A stretch of 35,662 bases of DNA, from NCBI RefSeq assembly GCF_006538165.1, contig NZ_BDLU01000043.1, forward strand, positions 1 to 35,662. Direction: 5' to 3'. The stretch is from Komagataeibacter diospyri (GTDB taxonomy: Bacteria; Pseudomonadota; Alphaproteobacteria; Acetobacterales; Acetobacteraceae). Below, one piece after another: positions 1 to 7,811 of this stretch. The notes beneath the pieces were generated by a model that did no database searches, was not told the DNA's origin, and saw only the letters and a program-made list of their open reading frames with translations. How positions within the stretch are numbered: position 1 is the first letter of the stretch; each line of letters begins with the position of its first letter. Both the position numbers and the translations under genes were made by a program.

Positions 1-2
1 GC

Positions 3-77
3 GTGGCCGACTGGAGCGGCAACCGACGGGTGGGAAACGAAGCCATTTTTGGCCTGCACAGCAGCCTTACATTCTGA
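3..77 (+). CDS. C-terminal fragment of a probable outer-membrane beta-barrel protein
   Basis: The frame is open from the left edge and ends at TGA 75-77. The last residues read NEAIFGLHSSLTF. A final amphipathic strand ending in phenylalanine is the usual C-terminal signature of outer-membrane barrel proteins, which need it for assembly by the Bam complex. An OprB-type carbohydrate porin is one possibility because such porins are common in acetic acid bacteria, but 24 residues cannot decide this. The rest of the gene lies outside the window. Confidence 0.4.
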   Translation: MADWSGNRRVGNEAIFGLHSSLTF

Positions 78-244
78 TGGGTACGTATATTCCGGCCCGT
101 GCGGATACCACCCCATGCCACGGACCGGATATCACGCCCGTCCTGCTGGTGATGGTACTGCTGTTATTCGCATTCGCGGCCCGTAATCCACGCATCCCCA
201 CCACAGGAAAGACAAGAGGAGACAAAAGCACAGGGCGGAATTGA
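77..244 (+). CDS. possible small membrane protein overlapping the upstream stop
   Basis: A 55-codon frame starts at an ATG that shares its A with the upstream stop codon (TGATG, 75-79). It contains one hydrophobic stretch (VLLVMVLLLFAFAA), then a basic tail rich in Arg, Lys and Gly. No Shine-Dalgarno sequence is visible, so translation would rely on coupling to the gene before it. I do not recognise a family. It may be a chance frame in the spacer. Confidence 0.22.
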   Translation: MGTYIPARADTTPCHGPDITPVLLVMVLLLFAFAARNPRIPTTGKTRGDKSTGRN

Positions 245-313
245 AAATTTACATTGTTGTGAGGGACGGGCCCCTTCTATACGCCTGACTTCATAGGCAC
301 ATGGCTGGGTCCC

Positions 314-973
314 GTGCCGCATTGCAAAAGGAAAAAACCGTTGCGCCGTCTTGTTGCTTTATGTCTTCCGCTTGGTATGGCCGCCTGCGCGCAGCACGCC
401 CCCCACCCCATGGTCAACTACTGCCGGCAGCCTGCTGTTGAATCCGCGGTAGTGGCCATTGCCAATCAGGGCGCACCCAATGCATCCCCGGCCGTCGCTT
501 TCGAAGGCGGGACGATCAAGAGCGCCATCTATAATGACCACATACAGGTCATGGCCTGCCACGGCAGCATGGTGCACAAGGATGGCACGCGGCAGGATGG
601 CATTGCCGTTGCCCGCCTGCCGCACATGCGCACGGGATGGAAGGAAATCTGGAGCACCAGCGCCGCCAGCCACCAGTGGATATCGGATGCGGACATAGAA
701 AAAAACAGGCAGAACCGGTACGCTGAATATTACGAACACACGCCGCAGGCCTGCAAACCCTATGCGCATGACCTGTTCTACGGCACGCAGAAGTCGGACA
801 GGGAAACGGAACACCTGCGCGAGACCCTTTATGACTGCCTGGCGGAACACGACGTCAAGCCGCTGCGTCCCGTATCGGGTGTGGACCATACCTACAGCCC
901 GTTCGGCATGAACTTCTACATTCCGTATTACACCAACCTGAACGCGGACGATAACGGTCCCTTCCTGTACTGA
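314..973 (+). CDS. putative lipoprotein of unknown function
   Basis: The gene encodes 219 aa. It begins at a GTG; the frame upstream is closed by a TGA at 260-262, so no longer start exists. The N-terminus is basic (CKRKKPLRR), followed by a hydrophobic stretch ending in LGMAAC. This resembles a signal peptidase II lipobox, so the mature protein is probably a lipoprotein starting at Cys25. The rest is soluble, with several Cys, many Tyr and a hydrophilic centre. No domain is recognised. It ends 23 bp before the deformylase-like gene on the same strand, so the two may be co-transcribed. The Shine-Dalgarno match is weak. Confidence 0.65.
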   Translation: MPHCKRKKPLRRLVALCLPLGMAACAQHAPHPMVNYCRQPAVESAVVAIANQGAPNASPAVAFEGGTIKSAIYNDHIQVMACHGSMVHKDGTRQDGIAVARLPHMRTGWKEIWSTSAASHQWISDADIEKNRQNRYAEYYEHTPQACKPYAHDLFYGTQKSDRETEHLRETLYDCLAEHDVKPLRPVSGVDHTYSPFGMNFYIPYYTNLNADDNGPFLY

Positions 974-996
974 CTGCGAACCGGAACCCAGCCTGC

Positions 997-1500
997 ATGG
1001 CCATCCTGCCAATTATCCGCTTTCCCCATCCCTGTCTGGAACAGGTGGCGGAACCTGTCGATGCAACTGCACCCGAAAATGCACAACTGGCACGCGACCT
1101 GCTGGAGACCATGCATGCCGCTCCGGGAATCGGCATCACCGCGTGTCATGCTGGCATTGCGCAACGGCTGGTGGTGATTGACCTGCCGGATGGGGGTGGC
1201 CCACATGTCTATGCCAATCCTGAAATCATCTGGCAGTCGACGGAAACATTCACACAGGAAGAGGGCAGCGTATCCATGCCCGGCATCCAGGCGCCCGTCA
1301 CCCGTCCCGCACGGGTAAAGGTGCGCTATACGCGCCCCGACGGTGGGGATGGGGAAGAAGACGCCGATGGCCTGCTGGCCACCTGTCTGCAACATGAAAT
1401 CGACCAGATCAACGGCATTTTCTGGCTGAAACGCCTGTCACGCCTGCGGCGCGAACGGGCGCTGAAACGTTATGCCAAGCTGGAACGCAGCGGCATATAA
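997..1500 (+). CDS. peptide deformylase-like protein with degenerate active site
   Basis: The product is 167 aa, the length of a normal peptide deformylase, the metalloenzyme that removes formyl from nascent N-termini. The fold-level pattern is clear: motif 1 region GIGITACHAG (44-53), motif 2 region EEGSVSMPG (88-96) and motif 3 region QHEIDQING (132-140). Active enzymes have GxGxAAPQ, EGCLS and HExDH, with the Cys and both His binding the metal. Here the Cys is Ser91, the second His is Gln137 and the motif 1 Gln is His51. Only His133 and Glu134 of motif 3 remain. I infer a paralogue that is catalytically dead or changed, presumably alongside a canonical def elsewhere. The C-terminus is strongly basic (RLRRERALKRYAKLERS). 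Confidence 0.85.
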   Translation: MAILPIIRFPHPCLEQVAEPVDATAPENAQLARDLLETMHAAPGIGITACHAGIAQRLVVIDLPDGGGPHVYANPEIIWQSTETFTQEEGSVSMPGIQAPVTRPARVKVRYTRPDGGDGEEDADGLLATCLQHEIDQINGIFWLKRLSRLRRERALKRYAKLERSGI

Positions 1501-1504
1501 AAGA

Positions 1505-1588
1505 AGAAAGTCTCTGGTGAAGCTTTTTTCAAAAGGCTTCGAAGAACACTGCCTTTTAAGAAAAGGCTGCGCCCAGAAAGCTTTTATT
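1505..1588. repeat. structured intergenic repeat, copy 1
   Basis: The element lies between the stop codons of two convergent genes (deformylase-like and phoB). It contains two consecutive hairpins, GAAGCTTTTTTC/AAAAGGCTTC at 1519-1540 and GCCTTTTAAG/AAAAGGC at about 1551-1567. They are flanked by a TCTGGTG-type start and a CCCAGAAAGCTTTTATT-type end. The same layout recurs at 14175, 23535 and 31868, with a fragment at 35561. It probably also acts as a bidirectional transcription terminator here. Confidence 0.75.
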
Positions 1589-1613
1589 ACTCAATACTAT
1601 CCGGAAATGCCGA

Positions 1614-2342
1614 TCAGGCCACCTTGCCATCATCCAGCATGTAACCACTGGAACGCACGGTGCGGATCAGGTCCGCCCCACCTGTGGCGTTCAGTGCAAG
1701 ACGCAGCCGGCGAATATGGACATCCACCGTGCGTTCTTCCACATGGATACGGTCATCCCACGCGGCGGCCAGTATTTCGGCGCGCGAAAATACCCGGCGC
1801 GGATTGCGCAGCAGATGCAGCAGGATACGGTATTCCGTAGGACCAAGGGCAAGCGGTGTCCCCGCACGGCTGACCCGGCGGCCGGCATGGTCCAGCGTTA
1901 TGTCGGCAAAAGTCAGTACGTCTTCGGCCTGTGCCACCGCAGGGGTCGCCGCCCGCCCCGCGCTGCGCCGCATGACGGCGCGCACACGCGCATGCAGCAC
2001 GTCCATCCCGCATGGTTTGACCAGATAATCATCAGCCCCGGTATCCAGCGCATGGACGGAATCCTGTTCCTCGCCGCGTGCGGTCAGCATGATGATCGGC
2101 AGATAGCGTGTGACTGTTGCCATGCGCAGCCTGCGGCACAGGTCAACCCCGGACAGGCCCGGCATCATCCAGTCCAGCAGGACAAGGTCGGGCTTCCATT
2201 CGGTTACTTCACGCAGGGCGTCCAGACCATTATCCACCGGCATGACAAGGTGGCCTGCTGCTTCAAGGTTGTAGGACAGCATGACGGAAAGCGCGGCGTC
2301 ATCTTCTGCGACAAGGATGCGCAGCGGGCGATCTTCGAGCAA
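1614..2342 (-). CDS. phoB: phosphate regulon response regulator PhoB
   Basis: The protein (242 aa) is an OmpR/PhoB-type two-component regulator. The receiver domain spans about residues 8-125, with acidic pocket E13/D14, phosphoacceptor D57 in LVLLDWMMPG, and the conserved Lys in YLVKPCG. The winged-helix DNA-binding domain follows, with the PhoB-like recognition segment RTVDVHIRRLR and the wing ending RSSGYML. PhoB activates phosphate-starvation genes once phosphorylated by PhoR. The start is TTG, 5 bp after the phoU stop and preceded by a G-rich Shine-Dalgarno (CAGGGGGGG). The gene is therefore second in a phoU-phoB unit. No phoR or pst genes are present in the window. Confidence 0.93.
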   Translation of the reverse strand: MLEDRPLRILVAEDDAALSVMLSYNLEAAGHLVMPVDNGLDALREVTEWKPDLVLLDWMMPGLSGVDLCRRLRMATVTRYLPIIMLTARGEEQDSVHALDTGADDYLVKPCGMDVLHARVRAVMRRSAGRAATPAVAQAEDVLTFADITLDHAGRRVSRAGTPLALGPTEYRILLHLLRNPRRVFSRAEILAAAWDDRIHVEERTVDVHIRRLRLALNATGGADLIRTVRSSGYMLDDGKVA

Positions 2343-2347
2343 GGACG

Positions 2348-3052
2348 CTACCCCCCCTGTCCTGAAAACCCGCCACGGGGGCGGACAACCGGTAGTATCT
2401 CACCCGTCGCGGTATAATAGACGCGTTCGGCGATATTGGTGGCGTGGTCACCAATCCGTTCAAGGTTCTTGGCGATGAACAACAGGTGCGTGCACGGACC
2501 GATGTTACGCGGGTCTTCCATCATGTAGGTGACCAGTTCGCGGAACATGGCGTTGTAAAGTTCGTCCACCGCTGTATCGGACTGCCAGACTTCACGGGCA
2601 AGGTCGGCGTTGCGCTGGCTCAGGGCGTCGATCGCGCGACGCAGGTTATCCTGCACCAGCCGCCCCATGCCGCGCAGGCCGCTGAGCGATATGCGCGACG
2701 TCACCAGTTCCGTGCGTAGCGACCGCCGCGCGATGGAAGCAGCACAGTCACCAATGCGTTCCATGTCTCCCGTGATCTTGAGTGCCGAGACCACTTCACG
2801 CAGGTCGCCCGCCACGGGGGAGCGCAGGGCGAGGATGCGGATGACCATCGCCTCCACATCGCGTTCCAGCTTATCGACCTGCGGGTCGAGATCGGCTGCG
2901 ACCCCGGCGGCGTTTTCATCACGGTCGGCAATGGCGGCGACAGCCTGCGATGTCTGCTGTTCAACCAGTCCGCCCATCCGCGCCATCATGGAACGCAACT
3001 GTTCCAGTTCCTGCTCGTAACTGCTGACGATATGTGCCGATTCCTGTCCCAC
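2348..3052 (-). CDS. phoU: phosphate signalling protein PhoU
   Basis: The 234-aa protein has the two three-helix-bundle repeats of PhoU. The acidic metal-binding stretches are visible as ERIGDCAASIA in the first repeat and ERIGDHATNIAERV in the second. PhoU links the Pst transporter to PhoR and PhoB and keeps the regulon off when phosphate is plentiful. I chose the GTG at 3052, which gives the usual N-terminus with SAHIVSSYEQEL and has a GGAAGG Shine-Dalgarno about 8 nt upstream. A longer frame to 3124 lacks family similarity. It is transcribed with phoB and divergently from the TonB receptor, and is separated here from pstSCAB, its usual neighbours. Confidence 0.93.
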   Translation of the reverse strand: MGQESAHIVSSYEQELEQLRSMMARMGGLVEQQTSQAVAAIADRDENAAGVAADLDPQVDKLERDVEAMVIRILALRSPVAGDLREVVSALKITGDMERIGDCAASIARRSLRTELVTSRISLSGLRGMGRLVQDNLRRAIDALSQRNADLAREVWQSDTAVDELYNAMFRELVTYMMEDPRNIGPCTHLLFIAKNLERIGDHATNIAERVYYTATGEILPVVRPRGGFSGQGG

Positions 3053-3122
3053 CCGCGAACCTTCCTGCCTGCCCGCACAATTATACGGGATATGCCCGAT
3101 AACAGGGCTTACGATACGCCAC

Positions 3123-3141
3123 ACGGATATAATATATCCGT
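3123..3141. promoter_or_regulatory. 19-bp palindrome in the phoU/TonB-receptor divergent spacer
   Basis: ACGGATAT and ATATCCGT form perfect 8-bp arms separated by AAT. The palindrome contains a perfect TATAAT (3128-3133) on the plus strand, so it could overlap the -10 box of the receptor gene. No convincing -35 hexamer or Pho box (CTGTCAT repeats) is seen. I propose an operator for a dimeric regulator of the receptor, phoU or both. Confidence 0.45.
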
Positions 3142-3223
3142 CCCGGATTTGTTCAAGACGATGTCATACCCCATGGGGATGGCCCAAAATAATGAAATAA
3201 AAAGATTTCTTCAGGAATGCCCC

Positions 3224-5563
3224 ATGCCCCGTGTCCCCCGTCCGCCCATCCTATCCGATCCAGTCCCCGTTTCCTACCGGCACATGCTGACAATCGCGCT
3301 GGGTACGATGCTGGGCATGGGGCCGGGCATGGCGGCAGGAAATGACAATACGTCCCCTGCCACGCCAGCCACCAGTACGCCGGCCACCACGCCTGTCCAC
3401 GCGCCCTCCGCCCGGGTGGAAACCATGACCGTGACCAGCCAGCACGTAGTGGGCACCCAGCCCGGCGGCGGCCTGATCCGGGTGGAGGACGCGCCGAAAT
3501 CCGTCAGCACCATCGGCACCGATTTCATGCGCAAGCAGGCGCCCAGTGCCACGGCGTTCGACATGGTCAGCCTGCTGCCCGGGGCCAATGTCGCTTCCTC
3601 TGACGCGCTGGGATTTTCACCACAGAACAACATAACCGTACGGGGGCTGAGCGGGGATTCGCTTGGTTACATTCTGGAGGGGATGCCGCTTAACGATATC
3701 GCCTATTACAACGGCTATCCCGGACAGTTCGCGGATACGGAAAATTACCAGAGCGTATCGCTGCAGCAGGGATCGGCCGATCTTGATTCCCCCGTGCTGA
3801 ATGCCGCAGGGGGCCTGATGGAGATGTCCTTCCGTGACCCCTCCATGAAAGCGGGGGGATATGCGGATGTCTCGTACGGGTCATACAATACCAACCGGCA
3901 GTTCCTGCGGCTGGAAACAGGGCAGATCGGACATACCGGCATACGCGGCTTCGTGTCCTATTCCCACGGTTATACCGATAACTGGCGCGGGCCGGGGCAT
4001 GATGAACGCCAGCACATCGACTTCAAATTCCTGCGCGAATGGGGGACGGGCAACCGGGTGTCCCTGATCGGGACATGGAACACGATGGTCGCCAGCTACT
4101 ACCCGCCGGTGGACAAGGCGGACTGGCAGGCGCAGGGACCACACGGGGCAGCCAACAACCTTGCCGCCACCTACAACCCCCATGATGCGGCGGGTGGCAC
4201 GGATTACTGGCAGCTGTACCGCCAGCCCGAACGCATCGCCTACATGGCCGCACCCACACGCTTCACGCTGGCGGACAGCGTGCACCTGAAGGTCACGCCC
4301 TATGCGCAGTGGAGCTACGGCAACGACCCCAGCGGCACGACCATGGACGATAGCGGCCTGTGCAGCAGCACGGGAAGCTGCGACGAAAACGCCGTGGTGC
4401 GCGCGAACTGGACCCAGACCAGCTACCGTTCCGGCTTCAACGCGACACTGGACTGGCAGCTTGGCAACCATGACCTGGTGTTCGGGTACTGGTATGACTA
4501 TTCCGATGACAGCGAGCACCAGCCCTTCACTGCGGTCAATGCGCAGGGCACGGCCGCCGACATATGGGTTGACCGGATCAGCCGCACCCTGCTGCAGCCC
4601 GATGGCCAGCAGGTGGACGCGGGCAGCTACCACATGATTTCCCAGACCAATGCGCTGTATATTGGTGACCGGATGCATTTCCTGAACCACCGCCTGATGG
4701 TGGATGTAGGGTTCAAGGAGGTCATGCTGGACCGCCACGGCACCACCACATCGGATAACGTGCAGACGGCGGCGGGCAGCAACTCCGCAACCCCGCTGCC
4801 GCGTATTGCAATCCGCTATCGCATCAGTCCCCGGCACATGGTCTTTTTCAACACCACGACCAATTTCCGCACGCCCGATGAAACTGCGCTATTTGGCGGG
4901 GTGACCGCCAGCGGCATCGCCACGCAGCTGAAAAACGAATATTCCGTGTCGGAGGAGCTGGGCTACCGTTACAGCGGTGACCTGATCATCGGCAGCCTGA
5001 CGCTGTTCAACTATGATTTCACCAATCGCGAAATCCAGACCCAGATCGGGCAGGTGGAATCCACCATCAATGGCGGTGGCCAGACATCACGCGGGGTGGA
5101 CGTTGAAATCGGCATGAAGCCCTGGCACCATTTCGCGCCCTACCTGTCGGGGGAATACCTGCACGCCACCATCGACAGTGATATCCCCTCCAGCAGCGGC
5201 ATGCTGGCGACGCGGGGAAAAACGGCGGTGGAAAGCCCGACATTACAGGCATCGGCCGGGCTGAGTTATGATGACGGGCACATATTCGGCATGGCTTCCG
5301 TCCATTACACGGGACGGCAGTATTCAACCTTCATGAATGATGAACGCATGCCTGACCATACCATCGGCAACCTGGCCATCGGGTATCGCATGGACGACCA
5401 TGCTTTCTTCTCGCACCCTGAATTCCGGATGAATTTCAATAATATCACCAACCAGCATTACCTGTCCGGTGTCGCTACCCCCACCCTGACCAAAGCCGAT
5501 GGGCCACAATATTATGTTGGCGGCGGGCTTGCGGTGCTGTTTACCGCCTCCACCGGGTTCTGA
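3224..5563 (+). CDS. TonB-dependent receptor, ligand unknown
   Basis: The 779-aa outer-membrane receptor imports a scarce ligand using TonB/ExbB/ExbD energy. A hydrophobic signal segment (MLTIALGTMLGMGPGMAAG) is followed by a Pro/Thr-rich linker and a TonB-box-like VETMTVTS. The plug domain follows, with VEDAPKSVSTIG, NNITVRGL, YILEGMPLND and a closing GGLMEMSFRDPS. The C-terminal beta barrel ends in phenylalanine. I set the start at ATG 3224 because AGGA lies 8 nt upstream; the frame is open further upstream but has no good start. The last 52 bp overlap the convergent transporter gene. The divergent phoU-phoB suggests, weakly, a phosphate-related ligand. The family alone does not tell. Confidence 0.88.
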   Translation: MPRVPRPPILSDPVPVSYRHMLTIALGTMLGMGPGMAAGNDNTSPATPATSTPATTPVHAPSARVETMTVTSQHVVGTQPGGGLIRVEDAPKSVSTIGTDFMRKQAPSATAFDMVSLLPGANVASSDALGFSPQNNITVRGLSGDSLGYILEGMPLNDIAYYNGYPGQFADTENYQSVSLQQGSADLDSPVLNAAGGLMEMSFRDPSMKAGGYADVSYGSYNTNRQFLRLETGQIGHTGIRGFVSYSHGYTDNWRGPGHDERQHIDFKFLREWGTGNRVSLIGTWNTMVASYYPPVDKADWQAQGPHGAANNLAATYNPHDAAGGTDYWQLYRQPERIAYMAAPTRFTLADSVHLKVTPYAQWSYGNDPSGTTMDDSGLCSSTGSCDENAVVRANWTQTSYRSGFNATLDWQLGNHDLVFGYWYDYSDDSEHQPFTAVNAQGTAADIWVDRISRTLLQPDGQQVDAGSYHMISQTNALYIGDRMHFLNHRLMVDVGFKEVMLDRHGTTTSDNVQTAAGSNSATPLPRIAIRYRISPRHMVFFNTTTNFRTPDETALFGGVTASGIATQLKNEYSVSEELGYRYSGDLIIGSLTLFNYDFTNREIQTQIGQVESTINGGGQTSRGVDVEIGMKPWHHFAPYLSGEYLHATIDSDIPSSSGMLATRGKTAVESPTLQASAGLSYDDGHIFGMASVHYTGRQYSTFMNDERMPDHTIGNLAIGYRMDDHAFFSHPEFRMNFNNITNQHYLSGVATPTLTKADGPQYYVGGGLAVLFTASTGF

Positions 5564-6879
5564 CGGGCGAAATACCGCAGCACGACCCCACCCGCCAGCA
5601 GGTACAGCAGGGCCGGCACCAGCAGGAAACCGGCATGGATACCCACCTGTGCATGCGCTGACTGCACGCCCATGCCACTGACCAGGCCCGATGCCGCCAG
5701 CACGCCCGCCAGCAGGCTGCCGCCCACATCAAACGCCATTTTCGATGCAGTGGAGTTCAGCGCCCATGCCAGTCCCACCGTATGCGTGCCTGAAAATCCG
5801 TCGCCGCCATCCATGCAGTGCGCCAGCAGGGTAAAGCAGACCGGATTGCAGATCCCGACACACAGCCCGAACAGCGCCAATGACGCACCAGTCACCTCCA
5901 CCCGCACGGGCAGCGCGTACGCCACCAGCAGCACGCATCCCGCCGCCAGCGTACCTGCGCGCATGACCGGGGCCGTGCCCCACCGCGCCGCCAGTGGCAG
6001 CGACACGCCACAGCCCACCAGCACCATCAGGCTTATGATACCCAGCAGCCAGCCAGCCAGATGGTCGCTGTCATGCAGGACGTAGCGCACGTCATAAACC
6101 AGTGCGCCAAACAGGAAGGTACTGCCCAGCATGGTCAGCAGCATTGCTCCCGTCAGCCGCCGCCACCCCCGGTTGGCCAGCAGCCCGGCAATACGCGTGC
6201 GCACTGTCACATCACCACTGTCGGTCGCGACCCGTTCACGGCAGAACCGCGACGGCAGCCACAGCAATCCGCCCACCACACACGCCACCACCACCATGAA
6301 CAGGGCAAATCCCGCCTGCCGGTCACCATGGCCCAGCCAGTCCACCATGGGCAGTGTCGTGATGCTGACCAGCAGGCTGCCCAGCGTCGCCCCCACCATC
6401 CGGCTGGTGGCAAGGCGCAGGCGCATGTCATGGTCGGACGAAATCAGGCTGGTCATGGCGCCATAGGCGGTATTGACCACACCATACGCCACGCACAGCG
6501 CCATGTACCCGATCGTGGCGCACAGCCCCCGCGCGACCACCGGCCATCCGTGCGGCAGGGGCATGAAGGCCAGCGCCACCATGACAATGAACGGCACGAT
6601 CCCGCCACGCAGCAGCGGCAGGGCCTGACGCCCTGCGGGCCTGCGATCGATCCATATCCCCACCACCGGGTCGGTCACCAGACTGGCCGCGCGCGCGGCC
6701 ATAAGCATGAATCCCACCATCTGCACCGGCAGCAGGCAGATTTCGGTATAGAAATACGCAAGGTAGCTGAGCATCAGCCCCCAGATGATATTGAACCCCA
6801 TGTCGCCCGCACCGAATGCCACGACCTCCCCCAGTCCGATACGGGATGCGGGTGGCATGGGCGGGCGGGCGGGCATCAT
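5512..6879 (-). CDS. GPH-family (MelB-type) sugar/cation symporter, MFS_2
   Basis: The protein (455 aa) is an inner-membrane transporter with about 12 hydrophobic segments. The N-terminus [19 protein letters not shown] with LAYFYTE matches the opening of glycoside-pentoside-hexuronide:cation symporters, as does the first loop [19 protein letters not shown]. The start is ATG 6879, which overlaps the panB stop (ATGATG, TGA at 6878-6876), so translation is coupled to panB. A start at 6912 inside panB is possible but unneeded. Its 3' end overlaps the convergent TonB receptor gene by 52 bp. The substrate is unknown. Coupling to panB raises the idea of a pantoate-pathway metabolite, but a sugar-type substrate is the family default. 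Confidence 0.85.
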   Translation of the reverse strand: MMPARPPMPPASRIGLGEVVAFGAGDMGFNIIWGLMLSYLAYFYTEICLLPVQMVGFMLMAARAASLVTDPVVGIWIDRRPAGRQALPLLRGGIVPFIVMVALAFMPLPHGWPVVARGLCATIGYMALCVAYGVVNTAYGAMTSLISSDHDMRLRLATSRMVGATLGSLLVSITTLPMVDWLGHGDRQAGFALFMVVVACVVGGLLWLPSRFCRERVATDSGDVTVRTRIAGLLANRGWRRLTGAMLLTMLGSTFLFGALVYDVRYVLHDSDHLAGWLLGIISLMVLVGCGVSLPLAARWGTAPVMRAGTLAAGCVLLVAYALPVRVEVTGASLALFGLCVGICNPVCFTLLAHCMDGGDGFSGTHTVGLAWALNSTASKMAFDVGGSLLAGVLAASGLVSGMGVQSAHAQVGIHAGFLLVPALLYLLAGGVVLRYFARQNPVEAVNSTASPPPT

Positions 6880-7706
6880 CCCGGCAGGATCGTGCCGCGC
6901 ACGCCAAAGCATTCTTCCGGCCCCGGAAATCCATGCGTCCGTACATCATGCGCATACCGTGCGGCGGCGTCATCAATCACGCTGCCCACATCGGCATATC
7001 GGCGGACAAAGCGTGGCGTGAATGCGCCGGACGCCCCCAGCATGTCATCAACCACCAGCACCTGCCCATCACAGGCGGGCGATGCGCCAATACCGATGAC
7101 GGGGACGGGCACAGCCGTCGTGATTTCGCGTGCGACGGGTTCCACCGTGCCTTCCAGCACGATGGCGAATGCACCGGCATCCGCAATGGCACGGGCATCC
7201 TCGTACACCTTGCGCGCCTGCTGCGCATCACGTCCCTGCGTGCGGAAACCGCCTGCCATGTTGACCGCCTGCGGCATCAGCCCCACATGCCCGCATACCG
7301 GAATGCCGCGCCGGGACAGGAAGCGCACGGTGTCAGCCATTTCCGTTCCGCCTTCCAGCTTGACTGCGCCACAGCCGGTTTCCACCATGATGCGCGCGGC
7401 ATTGCCGAAAGCCTGCGCGGGCGACTGCTGATACGACCCGAACGGCATGTCCACCACCACCAGCGCCTGCCGGGACGCACGGACAACGGCCGCGCCATGG
7501 GCGATCATCATGTCCATGCTGACACCAAGGGTATCCGGCATGCCATAAACCACCATGCCCAGCGAATCCCCCACCAGCATCACATCCACATGCGGATCAA
7601 GCCTGCGGGCCATGGGTGCGGTATAGGCCGTAAGCCACACACCCGGCACATCCCCCTTGCGCACATCCCGGATGGTCCGACGCCGGGGCTGTTCCCCATT
7701 GCCCAT
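6876..7706 (-). CDS. panB: 3-methyl-2-oxobutanoate hydroxymethyltransferase
   Basis: PanB (276 aa) transfers a hydroxymethyl group from 5,10-methylene-tetrahydrofolate to ketoisovalerate, giving ketopantoate for pantothenate and CoA synthesis. It is a cytosolic TIM-barrel enzyme. Family motifs are all present: [14 protein letters not shown] with the Mg-binding Asp, [10 protein letters not shown] with the second Asp, [28 protein letters not shown] and [17 protein letters not shown]. The start at ATG 7706 gives the normal length; the open frame continues upstream to 8096 without homology. The gene is divergent from the beta-propeller gene (105-bp spacer) and coupled to the downstream transporter. 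panC and panD are not in the window. Confidence 0.95.
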   Translation of the reverse strand: MGNGEQPRRRTIRDVRKGDVPGVWLTAYTAPMARRLDPHVDVMLVGDSLGMVVYGMPDTLGVSMDMMIAHGAAVVRASRQALVVVDMPFGSYQQSPAQAFGNAARIMVETGCGAVKLEGGTEMADTVRFLSRRGIPVCGHVGLMPQAVNMAGGFRTQGRDAQQARKVYEDARAIADAGAFAIVLEGTVEPVAREITTAVPVPVIGIGASPACDGQVLVVDDMLGASGAFTPRFVRRYADVGSVIDDAAARYAHDVRTHGFPGPEECFGVRGTILPG

Positions 7707-7811
7707 GCTTGCTATTCCCCTGACCTGGCCGTCTGTTACGATGGCATCAGGCATATTGCAGCATATCCGTGTTTGCAAATCAGCCGCCAGACAGCAATGG
7801 AGACAGCGTAA

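Noticed and set aside
359..1012. Long minus-strand open frame opposite the lipoprotein gene
   Set aside because: It lies opposite a plus-strand gene with a signal-like N-terminus. Its own translation has no recognisable motif and no ribosome site, so it is a codon-bias shadow.
3881..4837. 318-codon minus-strand frame inside the first TonB receptor
   Set aside because: The plus strand has continuous receptor motifs through this region. The antisense frame has no ribosome site or motif.
6061..7431. 456-codon plus-strand frame across the transporter and panB genes
   Set aside because: The translation is rich in His, Pro and Arg with low-complexity character, while the minus strand encodes two clear family members. 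It is a GC-rich antisense shadow.
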